A stretch of 64,000 bases of DNA from Emergomyces orientalis (Eukaryota > Ascomycota > Eurotiomycetes > Onygenales > Ajellomycetaceae), in assembly GCA_002110485.1 (NCBI GenBank), contig MOWL01000001.1, positions 124,001 to 188,000 of the forward strand, given 5' to 3'. The position numbers and the translations under genes were made by a program. The notes under the pieces are model-generated. The model saw only the letters and a program-made list of their open reading frames with translations, was not told the origin of the DNA and searched no databases. Every line of letters starts with the position of its first letter. Within the stretch, counting starts at the first letter, position 1. Positions 34,533-47,400 of this stretch are shown in pieces.

Positions 34533-36386
34533 ATGGCTACTGATGATAAATGGGAGTTGATGGAAGGCATCCCCCGGGTTGAGGATCCTTTCATCCAAAA
34601 GTACCTCCAAGGGCGAGATGCGTTGATTAAGGAGGAACATAAGCAGAGACATGGCTAGTACTATGTTAACAAAATATCATGAAGATTTTGAAAGCTAAGA
34701 GATGTCTAGACGCCAATTTTCGCAAGTCAATGTCGCCCGCCGCTGCAGAAGCATGTAAAATAGTTTCTGCAATCCGTCGGCGAGAAATGAGAGACGTCTG
34801 GAGGAAGGAGACAGAGAAAGAGCTGACCCAGCAATATGATGAAACGCTTTACCCTGGGATGATGTTCCATTTAGCAAGAGAACGGATGGAGAAGACAGAT
34901 CTTTGGAAAATTGTTCAGAAAATGCCAAAAGGTGTGTATGATGCGTTGCGCTTTTTGATTGAACAAGACAAAGAAACTTTATCTCATATTATCTCTGATA
35001 GGCGCTTTATTACATGCACATCTGGAAGCTATGATCAATCTGGATTTATTGTGTGATTTAGTACTGTCGCTTCCCAGCCTGTACATATCTTCTTCAGTAC
35101 CACTTGTCACAACAAAGGATTTGGAGACGAGCTCGGTCCATTTTCAGTACTTTCCAAGTCCTCCAGAGTCATTTGGAACAAGTGACTTACATTGGGAAGC
35201 AGGCTATACCCCATTTTCCTTTGCACCTGTGCACCAAATAGCTAGCGCATGCCCTAACGGAGGAATCGATGGATTCCGCACCTGGTTGAAAAGCAGATGT
35301 ACACTTGCCCCTGAGGTCTCTTCACATCATCGCGGGATTGACGACATATGGGTTCAATTTCAACGTACTTTTCAAGTCGTTGATTCCATTGTATACTATG
35401 AGCCTGTTTTCCGCGCATGCATGCAACAAATACTTAAGGAGCTGCACGAGGATGGTATCCGCTATGTTGAGTTCCGGCTGGTGTTCGACTTCCCATTTCG
35501 ACGCGACCAATATGATGAGCCCGAATTGGACTATGAAGCCTTCTTCCAAGCTTTTGGAGAGGAGATTGAGAAATTCAAATCTTCGCCTGAAGGGAATGGT
35601 TTCCATGGAGCACGGATGATTTGGACGACAGTACGCGCACTGTCAAATCGTTCGATTGCCGAAAATATGAAGCACTGCATCGCCATTAAACAGAAATTTC
35701 CAGAGCTGGTTGCAGGTTATGACGTTGTTGGGCAGGAGGAGAAGGGGCGAACCCTGGCAGATTTGGTCGCCGTCCTATTTTGGTTCAAGAAGAAATGTGT
35801 CGAGGCAGGGTTGGATATACCGTTCTTCTTCCATGCGGGGGAATGGGTAGGCGACGGTGACGAAACGGATCATAATCTCTACGACGCCATCTTATTAGGC
35901 ACGCGGAGGATAGGCCACGGCTTGACTCTCCACAAGCACCCGCTTCTCATTGACCTGGTCAAGGAGAGGAAGATCTTGATCGAGTGTTGCCCTATATCAA
36001 ACGAAGTCCTCCGTCTTACCAGTTCAATCATGGCACACCCCCTTCCTGCACTATTGGCCAGAGGAGTCCCGGTTGCGTTATGCAATGATGACCCTACACT
36101 CCTGGGATATGGGAAGAACGGACTTACACATGACTTCTGCCAAGTTCTCAACGGATTAGAGAACGTTGGGCTTGCGGGACTTGCTACGATGGCGGAGAAC
36201 TCAATTCGATGGAGTAGTTTTGAGGACCAAAGTTCATCGGAATGGCTACGGGATATCCGCACGGGGCTCACAGGGATTGGTGTTAAAGCAGCTTTCTTGA
36301 GGGACTGGCATATTGAGTTTGAAAGGTTTTGCCAGTGGGTGCTATTAGAATTCGGCTCTGTGGTTGACGAAGATGAGTATCTATAG
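34533..36386 (+). CDS. Adenosine deaminase, ADGF/CECR1 (ADA2) type
   Basis: Three exons, 34533-34653, 34710-34931 and 35002-36386, encode 575 aa. Metal-dependent deaminase motifs are complete: HAH at 119-121 (zinc ligands), HAGE at 392-395, RIGHG at 417-421 and NDDP at 476-479. The ADGF branch is recognised by the long N-terminal helical region, including LYPGMMF and KMPKGALLHAH, which classical ADA lacks. Animal ADGFs are secreted; here no signal peptide is present, so the enzyme is probably intracellular, turning adenosine into inosine. The second intron is ordinary (GTGTGT, 70 nt). The first (56 nt) must begin with GC, because every nearby GT gives a stop or frame break. It follows the acyl-CoA synthetase by 191 bp on the same strand. 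Confidence 0.9.
34654..34709 (+). other. GC-AG intron in the adenosine deaminase gene
   Basis: 56 nt, GCTAGT donor, GTCTAG acceptor, with GTTAAC inside as a possible branch region. It joins KQRH to DANFRKS through a split aspartate codon. Reading through meets TAG at once, and the GTs at 34658 and 34664 give stops. Confidence 0.7.
34932..35001 (+). other. Adenosine deaminase intron 2
   Basis: 70 nt, GTGTGT donor, CTGATAG acceptor, phase 1 in the glycine preceding the metal-binding ALLHAH motif. Confidence 0.88.
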
Positions 36387-37674
36387 CATATGTTTTGCTA
36401 GACTTTTATCGCTCGCATGGGCAATTGAAATTACACAAGCAAGGCGGAATATCCGCCGCGGACTTCCCCGTGTCTAATCTTGGGTCATTCCGCAACTTGG
36501 CATTGGCGGGCGGTCCGGGTTCTGGCGCTTTTTAACTGTCAATATGAGTAACATGGCCAGTAACGAGCGATCTACCGGTTTTACATAACAAAACAATTTT
36601 CATTGTTAATTTTGGAGCTTTTTGCATAAAATATGCAGCTTTGCCCCAACCAGGACTGAAGAGACGTTTTCCACGGAAAAAATAAAACAGCTTTTGCATG
36701 ATACCATTTTAGGTTGGTGGATAGCCGTCTGGGTTTTAAAGGCCACAGTTTAGGCCTTAACAGCTAGGCCTTTCCTGTGAATTGACATCAAAAGGAATAT
36801 GTGTAAATAAATTGTAGGGAGTTACCACTTGATACTACCATAACTTTTGTACATATTTTTGAACACTTAGAGTTTCGCGGCCGAAACCAAACACAACGGG
36901 GCGTGGGCACTCTCCATACACAGAATCCACGGGAAAGAAACAGCGGGAAAGTTGAATTTCAATCAGGTTCAAGGAGGAAATACCTATCTAAATAGGAGTT
37001 GGTGTGTAATAGCCAGATGTTGCCTGCCATCAAAATTTGACGGCTGCAGGTCGGGTCATGTGATTCGCCAGTATTCGCGCCCATCCGATGATAGCGTGAA
37101 ATCAAGAATAGAACCCAGCAGAAAATGTTGTTAATATCTCTCTTCTCCAAGTTTGAGGTGTAAAAGTTTTTAGAATATACATAGGCAGACATAGTTTATT
37201 TAAGCTTAACAGATAGGACTGACTCAGCTGTGTCCATGAGTGTTGGGCGGAGTTTGCATCGTTCGAGGGCGGCAGCGAATCAAACCTGTCCAACAGTGCA
37301 ACGGCGATGAATGACGCACTGGGACACCAAGAAGCACCCTCGCACACCTCAGATCAACCCAACATCTCCCCAGCAGGCGTTGTTTATCCTGGCCTGTTTA
37401 TGATTAGCTGGACTTGCAGCAGAAGAAAAAGAATACAGTTCGTTCAGATTAACCGTGCTTTCTAGTTTTTCTACCTCCACCTGGTTCGCTTTTCTCCCAT
37501 GGCCACAGCTAGGAGGCTGCTCTCCACCACAACAACCACCGCTATCGTCCAGCCCCGCCAACTTACACCCAAGTCCATCCAACATAGCACAAATCCCCAT
37601 GTTGCGAGCACTTCTCGATGACATGCTTTAGCTCCCTATGAGCCCGGAGGCTCTAAAATCCCTCTTTATCCACC
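36387..37674. other. Intergenic, adenosine deaminase to ATG2
   Basis: 1.29 kb tandem spacer carrying the ATG2 promoter. The right half (37340-37660) has open frames on the minus strand with Gly/Cys/Ser-rich composition but no family resemblance. I see no autophagy-specific element with confidence. Confidence 0.5.
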
Positions 37675-40600
37675 ATGTCGTACTTTCTTCCCTCGTTCTT
37701 CCAGAAGCGACTGCTGAGATATGCTCTATCGCGACTGGAGTTGGTCGACACTGACGCCCTTGATCTGGAGAGTTTGGGCATTAGATGGGGCCAGCGGAGT
37801 ACGTTTGAACTAAGGGATATTGGTCTACGGCTTGAGGTATGTTATCTGTCTGGCGTTATTTTCTTTTAGAGTGGTTTCCTACGCTCACTCAAAAATTTCA
37901 TGGATTGGTGCTGATGGGGTGTTCTCGATATGTAGAAGCTATCTTCGGTCCTGCGGTTACCCTCGTCCTGTAGCCTCACGAAGGCCACCGTATCTCTCAT
38001 CCGCGTGACGATACCTGCGGATATATACAGCAGTAGTATCGTCGTCGAAGTTGAGAATGTGCAGGTGGACTTGAAGTTGCTCTCGGATGAGGCTCTTTCA
38101 GGCGGAGAGGATCACGAGACCTCCGGGACCACTGGCCTACCCAAAGATCCCAAGTTAAATGATGTACCTGGGCCCCATAGCCATGATCAATCTAGCGAAA
38201 AGGGGAATATCCTTCCGTCCACCACGGATCTAGCCCAATCTTTCCTTGACTCAGAACCCAAGGAAGAAAAGGCGGAGCTTGAGGCTGCCATTTCGTCACA
38301 ATCTCAATATTCTCAGAGCTCTGATGGCCTTAGCGACGATGGAGAGGAAGAACTCGGTATTGGAGTCGAAGACGGGATGTCACTGCCCAGCTTTGTTGCT
38401 GGTTTTCTCAAAGGGGTGGTTGATCGCCTGCAACTGAGGATTAAGGATGTGGCATTCAAAATCGACATGGAACTGCGCCACGATAGAACGTCGGCCAGTT
38501 CACAAGATCTAACGGTAGATCCTGTTACGGCTATGTTTACGATACAAAAAATATCTATAGACAGCGTGGCGTTGCCTCTAGATGAGAGGCCAGAGCTGAA
38601 GCCTGGCAAACGCTTCGTGTCCTTCTCACAAATCAATTTGATGCTCTTTTCAGATGCGGGAGTTTTCTCGAACCATTCCCATTTCGTCCCTCCTCCTCTT
38701 GAATCTGCTTCCACCGCTCATTCCAGTCATTCCAATCATTCCAAGCTTAGCCACACCCCACTAAGGGTTCCTTCACCAGCGCCTCCGTCTTCTTCCTCTG
38801 GCTCGTCTCTTGCAATGTCACGCGGAACTATCCTTGATCAGCCTTCGATCTTGGAAGAGAGGCTGCCCATTCGCCATCTTCAGGACTCAGTGTATACGGA
38901 CGATGGCAGGTTCTCGGATGCTGGGACAGAATATGAATACGGATCTGGAAGCTATTTGGGCCCTACTCGCCCAATATCTGAAAGCCAATACGATGAGGAC
39001 TTACTGGATAATCCTGCTTATCTCGATGAAGCTCTGCGATCCCAGTTTGCCGACGAGATGGAACATTCTACTCCTTCGATTTCTCGTTCGACGGACTCGG
39101 TGGACGAATTGTCAAGGGATATCCCTCGCCCACACAATCCAACACCTTTACCCGATGACCACATGTTTCATTCAATGGAAAATTCCACCGCTTCCATACA
39201 CCCTATATCTCAGAATTTAGAAACAGCGTCAGCTAGCGGCAGCCAGCACGAATTTTCAGATCCCGGTCTGGGGGAGTGTGAGGCCTCTATTTCAGATAGC
39301 GTACCTCATATACAAGAACCCTGTGGGTCCGAATCTAGTAGCCCGCAAAGGAGGCATTCGGAATCTTCTCCCGTCGAAGATCTGTCGAAATCTAAAATAT
39401 TTACTCATGAAGAAGCAACAAGCATGTATATGAGTGTCATGAGCTCCACATCGGCTGCGTCCGGATCTCTTCCGGCTATGCCTGGAGGATGGGAGTCACC
39501 AAAATATGGGAGTGGCATAAGAAATATCGCCTCTCCCACCCTAGCTTCGTTGCCAGATGTTGATGTCCCTTCAACGGGTTCAGAAGGGACGCCAAAAGCC
39601 AAGCCACTTGTTGGATTGGAACACGATGAAGGGAAAGATACGTCACCTATGTTGGGAAGTCCCCTTCTGCCAATCACAAATCAATCAGGTACCATAAATG
39701 CCGAAATCGAGCACCCCTCAAATTCGCTACAATATATGCCTAAACTTGCCAAACGGATTCTTGAAGTTGATGAAATATCCCTATGGTTACCGTCCTTTGA
39801 TAAACAAGACACCGAAGATCAGGACGTGCCGACACAGGACCCTTCAAGAAAGGAGTTTGACCACATGGAGGCGTCAACGATTAGCTTTGCAGATTCTGTT
39901 ACTGATGATGGGCCGCCAATTCCTTCGAAGTCTCACCTTTCTCAGCGACCCCGGAGAGCATCGACGTTCTCCCAACCGCCCTCTTCCGAATTGACCTCCC
40001 CTCTGCATGCAGATCGTGGTGGTTCTAAACCGCAAGCTGATACAGTTGTAGTTGATATCTCTACCATTACTGTTGAGTTTGACATCGCTTGTGGATGGCT
40101 TGTGGCAAAGATGGGGCAAAGGCTCGTTTCTGCCTGGAATTCTAACGCTGAAGAAATGGAATCCCAAAATCAGACTAGTAGCCCATCAGCCTTACCTTTG
40201 GAATTGACACTCGCAAGCTGCTCGTTCGGATTTTTGGAATATCTTCCCACCCACCATTTTACCATCGACAGGAGCTGCCCAAAAGATGATTCTTCAGTTA
40301 CGGAGATCATCCTACACGGAAAATCATCGGGAATAAAATTTAAGTCTTTAGTGCAAGATGGCGCATCTGAATTCATTCTTAATGTCGCCAAATTCACTTT
40401 TGGCCATGCATCGGAAGATATCATTTCTTTTGACGAAGGGCTTAAAATGCGCGATTCCATACGAGATGATTTCCATTCGAAACAAGGCGACATTTCACTA
40501 TCCGTGAAGTTAACGAAAGAAAACACCAGAGTAGACTTAGTAACTCTTCCAGCCCATGTCTCATTCAATCTTCAACGGCTTGACGAAACTTTGAGTTGGT

Positions 40601-43600
40601 TTGGCGGACTAAGCACTATTTTGGAACTTGGTAATTCAATTGCATCAACATCCACAATCAAAGGTGGCAAAGTTGGCGTGAGCCAGCGCCCTCGTGGCGT
40701 TCGCTTTGAAGCAACACCTTCTAAAACGCCGCCGTTGCCGGTGGGGAATCCTGGAGTTAATCCTATCCCCTGGAAACTCAATGCTCGAGTAAGAGGTTTT
40801 GTCATGAATCTACAAGGAGACCGGTGCAGTTTGAAACTTAAAACAACCGCCATCAAGGTCGTGAGTCGGCCAGCGGGAATAACAGTTCAAGTCGACAAAG
40901 GGAAACTGACCGGACCCATCTTGGATGGTGACTATAACGCTGAGGCTAGTGCTATTGCGAATTTTCTGAATTTTCGCGCCCAATTTATGTTTGCGCCAAT
41001 GGAGGAAGACCTAGACCGCCTCTTATTACTTCTGACTCCATCCAAAGACAAGTACGACGAAGATGATGACATAATGCTCGATACCCTATTCAGACAGAGG
41101 AAACAAGGCGCTGTACTTCGATTAACTATTGGAAACCTCAAGGCGGATTTGCCGCATCCAGATATGCTCAAACCATTATCAAGCCTTGGAAATGAGCTGG
41201 CCAGGCTCTCTACGGTCACAAAATACCTCCCGCAAGATGATAGGCCAGGTATACTTACCTTATTCCTTGTTCGAGAATGTTCTTGTGGAGTTGCACTCGG
41301 CGGAGAGATAGGCGATATTGAAATCACTTCGATCGGAATGGAAGCGGCCCATGTTGGTATTCCATCACTTATGGCGGCTCGTGTTTCTGCAATCACGATT
41401 TCACGAAATGATGAGGAGGAACTCGTTGGAGAAGCTGTAAATTCGCAAGACGAAATTAACGCCGTTGCTCTGCCTATGATAATGGCAAGGTTTATCGCGG
41501 ATGAAATGGACCCAACTGTCAAAATTAAACTCTATAACTTCCGCTTCGAATATACGGTATCTTCCATCGTTGCACTTCTAGGACTCGACAACGATATGAG
41601 TGCTGAAGATTTTGCTGCTAATCTTGCAAATTCTGTTGTCAACCTGGCTGAGTTGAAGTCTCAAGAGACGGCAAGTCATCGGCTGACACAATCCTCTATG
41701 AGCTCAGGGAGTTCCAGACCCTCATCGATTCCGTCAAAATTATCCGTCACTTTAAGAGACTGCTTAGTTGGTCTCAACCCTCGAAAATCTCCTGCCAGGG
41801 GAATTGCGGTGTTCACGTTCGCGAAATTTTCTGGTTCGCTGGATAAAGATGAAACGCTTGACGCGTCTTTGGACATCCAAAAGGCCTCTGTCATGATCAT
41901 AAACGACGCCCGAAACGTCGGTACGCATGTGGGCTCTCATAAACGAACGTCTAACGACGCTCAAAGCAACCAGGTTCAACTTCTAAATAGAATGGGATAC
42001 GTTCCTGTTTGTTATATCTCATCAGCCGCTGTTGTCGTAAAAGTGATGCAACTGGATGACAACGGCGAAAAGTCCGTTGATGTTGAAGTGAGAGATGACT
42101 TGCTTATCCTGGAAACGTGCGCCGATTCCACTCAAACATTGATTACCATCCTAAATGAACTAGCGCCTCCTTCGCCTCCGAACAAAGCGCTCAAATACCG
42201 CACTGAAGTCATGCCCATTGATGACATGCTTAGCTCTTTTACCGGGAACGCATTCGATACGGATCCAATGCCAGCGGCTGATACTCTACCCAATCTTTCC
42301 TCTGTTGACGAGGACGAGAACGAGGGTGATTTGGCTGAGGAACTTGAGTATGTCAGTGACTTTTATCCTCTGACCTCTGGGTCAGGCAGAGATGGACTAG
42401 GTGGTGGTATGCTCGGATCTGGTGTTGGCCATGCGGATGATGCCCTTACGGGACTAGCTCACGGATCAAGAAGGCTTCTCGAAAGCTTCCATTCTGATGC
42501 GCACGTCGCATCTAGCGTTTTCAATCTGGATTTCCAGGAGGACCATTTCGCAAGCAAATCTGCTGTTGGAGGCACAGCACATAGATGGGACTCCACATAC
42601 AATACCTACGCACTCACCAATGACTCAAAACTCCGCGGTAGTCCGCTCAGAGTAAGGGTTCGTGACGTCCATTTTATATGGAATCTTTTTGATGGTTTTG
42701 ATTGGCAACAGACAAGGGATACAATTTCCAAAGCCGTCAAGGATGTCGAGGCAAAAGCTAGTGAAAAATTCGCACGGATTGGCGGACGTGCGTCCCCCCA
42801 GATGGACAACGAAGAAGATGTGATTGGGGATTTCCTGTTCAATTCCATTTATATCGGAATACCTTCGAATCGGAGCCCTCATCAACTGCGAGAGGACATT
42901 AATGCACATATCGATGATCTTGCTAGCGAGACAGGTAGCTTTGCGACAACTACCACCATGACCGACGGGTCAGCAACTACAATAAAGCCTACTTCGCCAA
43001 AAAGCAAGAAACTCCGGTTGAATCGCAGTAAACGCCAGAAGATGACGTTTGAGCTGAAGGGTATATCTGCGGATTTGGTGGTTTTTCCTCCTGGATCTGG
43101 GGAGACTCAGAGCTCTTTGGATATTAGAGTCAATGATTTGGAGATTTTTGACCACGTGCCATCGTCCAATTGGAGAAAGTTTGCCACATACATGTATGAT
43201 GCAGGCGAAAAGGAGAGCGGTACTGGTATGGTTCACTTGGAAATATTAAATGTCAAGCCAGTGGCAGAGCTTGCCGCGTCGGAAATCGTTCTAAAAGTAA
43301 TTATACCCCACAAACGTATTTTTTGTTGTGATTTTATGCTTGTGATCAACGCATTGTACTAACCTGCTACTTTCAGGCAACTATTCTCCCTCTCCGCCTT
43401 CATGTTGATCAAGATGCTCTCGATTTCATGACGCGATTCTTCGAATTTAAAGACGATTCGGCACCAGTTGACACCTCGCCAACCGAACAGCCTTTCCTTC
43501 AGAGAGTCGAAGTGAACGCCGTTCGTGTCAGGTTAGATTTCAAGCCGAAAAGGGTAGATTACGGCGGTCTAAGATCCGGACGGACTACGGAATTTATGAA

Positions 43601-44406
43601 CTTCTTCGTTCTCGAAGAAGCTGACATGGTCCTCCGCCACGTAATTATCTACGGCGTTTCGGGATTCGAGAAATTAGGAATAACACTCAACGATATTTGG
43701 ATGCCGGACATCAGAGCCAACCAGCTTCCAGGAGTTCTCGCTGGTTTAGCGCCCATCAAGTCTCTTGTTGGCGTCGGCAGCGGGTTCAAGGACCTGGTCG
43801 TCATTCCTATGCGCGAATACAAGAAAGATGGCCGTATCGTACGCAGCATCCAGAAAGGTGCTCTAGCATTTGCCAAAACCACTACCAACGAACTTGTGAA
43901 GTTGGGTGCTAAACTTGCCATCGGCACTCAGACTGTCCTTCAGGGAACTGAGGATTTCCTCAATGCACCAGGTGGTCTTGCGTCACAGCGAGCCGTTGTA
44001 GCAGCAGACGACGATTCGGCTGACGAGGAGCAACAAAAGCAATTCTCTCCTTATGCAGACCAGCCGGTTGGCGTCGTGCAAGGTTTGCGTGGTGCATACG
44101 CGAGCCTTGAACGTGATCTCCTCATGGCACGCGATGCCATTGTTGCCGTTCCCGGAGAAGTGCTGGATAGTGGAAGCGCTCAAGGCGCAGCCAGGGCACT
44201 GTTGAAACGTGCCCCTACCGTGATTTTGAGGCCTGCTATTGGTGCATCGAAGGCTCTTGGACAAACTTTATTGGGTGCGGGGAATTCACTGGATCCTACT
44301 AATAGAAGACGAGTTGAGGATGTAAGCTCCCCGCTTCCTATTTCCTTCGCCTGACTTGGCTACCATTTACTGACTCGTTTGGCTCTAGAAATACAAGCGA
44401 CACTGA
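37675..44406 (+). CDS. ATG2: Autophagy-related lipid transfer protein Atg2
   Basis: Four exons, 37675-37836, 37936-43296, 43377-44321 and 44389-44406, encode 2161 aa. The N-terminus (MSYFLPSFFQKRLLRYALSR) is the chorein-type end that feeds the long lipid-binding groove. Atg2 bridges the ER and the growing isolation membrane with Atg18 and Atg9 and moves phospholipids. Residues about 110-640 contain long Ser/Pro-rich acidic linkers. The C-terminal ATG_C-type region (from about 1840, TRFFEFKDDS to RRRVEDKYKRH) is well conserved. The final exon is only six codons (KYKRH plus stop); without it the frame would run into intron and end with an unrelated tail. Introns are 99, 80 and 67 nt. Length is within the usual range for filamentous fungi. 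Confidence 0.95.
37837..37935 (+). other. ATG2 intron 1
   Basis: 99 nt, GTATGT donor and ATGTAG acceptor, phase 0 between DIGLRLE and KLSSVLRL within the chorein region. Confidence 0.9.
43297..43376 (+). other. ATG2 intron 2
   Basis: 80 nt, GTAATT donor, ACTAAC branch, TTTCAG acceptor; joins SEIVLK to ATILPLRLHV. Confidence 0.9.
44322..44388 (+). other. ATG2 intron 3
   Basis: 67 nt, GTAAGC donor, TACTGAC branch, CTCTAG acceptor, leaving a terminal exon of six codons. Confidence 0.88.
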
Positions 44407-47400
44407 ACCCAGAGTGTTATTCCCAGGAACATTTTCATACCTTCCTAACTTTTCACTGAATCCTAAACTTGTATGATTCTCGCTTCTCCTCCTTTAGTTC
44501 ACATCCCAATTTCTCTCCACTCCCAATACATATATCTCCTATCCGTTGCAAACCTTCAGTCCCGAAGTGCCATTCCCTATTCACGAATTATTACTGCCTC
44601 CCTTTGGAATACGCGTTTTCCCTTCTATTACGGACATTTCTGGAAAACTTTGGACGAAGCCTTGCATTCATGACGTATCAGGTAGGGTTTTATGTGAATG
44701 GAGTTTCTTTTTGGCAGATTTTGGAGTTGTTTTGTTATTTTATTTTGGAACGATACCATTTTTATGACATAAAGATTGCTTTTCTCTCATCATCGAGCTG
44801 GTTCTTTGAAATTCGCTTTACCATTACGACAGCAATTCTCCACATACATCATGTTTGTTATATTCGACGCTGCCTTGTTTTTTGGTCTCTCACATACTAG
44901 CGCTGCATGGCAACTCTCGATTATTATTCTACTTTCCTTTTTGTTAAAGAGATTGATTATTGTTAGCATATATCTACCAGATTAATTTACGCATAAATCC
45001 GTGTTTAATTTGAACTTCGGCTCTCAGTCCTACTGCTCAGAAATGCAGTTTCAAGCCAAATCTTAGCATTTGTCAACACCCAGCACTGAATAAAGCGTGG
45101 GGGCAGAATGATAATCCCCCCCTATTTTCCGTCAGGAATCTGCCTGTAGCCGAGACCTTCACATGCTCAGCACGATGAAATTAGTAACTTTTCCAATATG
45201 TATCCCCTACGTTCTTTTTTTCCAGCAGCTAACACCATACATACAAAATCTTAACTTTTCGGCAGCCAAACAAGCCTTCGACCTGGAGGGGCTGGCGGAA
45301 GAAACGTGGAGGGGAACAGGGGGCCATTTTTCGGGAACTTGTTTTCATAGTTTCATAAATGAATATATTCCTCCTAGTTGCAGCACTGTCTGCTCTAGTC
45401 TTGCACATGCCAGGAAAATGAAACCTGGATTACCTACACAAGACTCTACAAAGTTGATGTTATTGGTCCTCGTTGCCTGTCATGGGATGTAAACTCGTGC
45501 AGACCGTTGCACCGCCTCATGCAAGTTATGTATGCACCAAGCCACAGCTATCCGACCAACCCTGTTTACGCAGTATTTCACCTGCCTTGGGCTACTGCAT
45601 ATCTCGACACATTCGAAGTCATTCGAATTAGAAAACAGCCAGCAATGGAGATCGTAGATTTGAGATATTTTCTCCTTTATTTTCTTTTTTCGTTTCGTTT
45701 AAAAGCTCTGATTTGCATGTGTTAGTACCTTTTGAGAAGGGCGTTTTTGATATGCAAGTATCAGATATACTCCATGGGGTTCCTGCAAGATAGTTGCTGG
45801 CATAGCCATGATTTGCCAACCAAAAGAGGCCACTCCTGAAATTGTATATTGTACATTTCCAAATGTTTTGGGGTACTTTCACAAGCGAAATTTTATAAAA
45901 ATGCCCTCACCTTCTAATACAGAGCGTTTTCTAAGAATAAATCTTGGAGCTTGGAATATGCAGGTCAATCCTACCATGTTTGTTTTCTGAAAGCAAGGAT
46001 GTGTATTTCTCACACGGGTATAATATCTGTGGCGCAGTTGTCAAACACACACAAAACAAAATATTCAATCCAACTTCTCACAGCTCCATATTCACCGTTG
46101 ACACCATCCTACCCCTATCAAATATCGAAAAGGGTCTGACATGTGAAAGGCTTAGTGAGATGCATGAATTTACCTTAACCCCCCCATCATGGGTATACCC
46201 ATGCATTGTAAGGTGTCTGTCTTGCATAAAAAGCTCCAAATGAATCATACCCTGTAGATCATATGGGGAAAAGATGACCTCTTCATATCACTGACCCTGA
46301 CTCCACAAACAACCAACCAGATTTTAAAACGTAAGGGATGGGTAAGGGGCATGCGTATCTGTTACTCAAAAAGTTGTTTCCTTGTACGGCTGATTGAAAA
46401 GAAATAAGGGGTGTCATCACAAAAAAAGGACAGTTCTTCTGTCCAGGTATAGGAAGATCCAACCGCCCATTCCCACTCAACATTACCCAACCGAACCGGT
46501 ACGGGAACTAGATTGGAAAGTGTTCCTGTTAGATACGAGAACAAAAAGATATATCATATGATATGTAGAGTGGCCATTATTGTCCTGCATTCTGACGGGA
46601 TAGTGCCACTTATTGGACGCAGAGAAGGCCCATGAGGCCCCATTGCTCCAACCCGGCAGGTTGGATAAACTGTGGGTGTCTGTCCGGCACTAGAAGTAAT
46701 AATAGGGAAAAATTCACAAACACTTTTCTTTCCATGGAAAAAAAGTTGAAGAACCTTTGATAATTGGCTGGAAGAAAGGAAACTGATGTGATGATCCAGG
46801 CTATGGTTGGTTCCCCTTGGAATTTATCACAGGGGCTGGGAACATACATGCTCATTGGCTTTCCAAGTAAGTCTCCTGGCCCCTCTTGTTTACATCGATG
46901 AATTAATATTCATAGTGTGTGAATCATTAAGCCGGTTCTTTTTTTGCTAGCCGTTGAATCCAACTGTTCTTTTCGCCATTTTTAATGCCCTCGAAATACA
47001 AGGTCATGTGACCAAATTAGGGCTGCTGAGTTTGAACGAATTGTTAACAGCAGCAGCAGAGAATAACAGACGTAAAAGGTATTTATCACGAACCAGAGGG
47101 AAATCATGGAAAATCACAAGGATTATAATAATTCCTGGCACTTTATATTATATGTGGTCCGTGGATCCTCCCAAGAATAGCCGTGGAGAGGAAGAACACT
47201 AATCCCATGCACAAACATACTAATAATGTCTGGTTGGTGGGATAGCCCATCTTCCGTCACTGCAACGGACGGCGGGCAAGAAGAGCCGCGTGAAAGGTTC
47301 CCCCAAACAACTGCAGGCGGCCATCTGTAGGGCATTCCATCCTCTCTAAGCACCGGTCGTGTCGCTCCCACACCACCCACAGCCCATCTCCCAGCACTTC

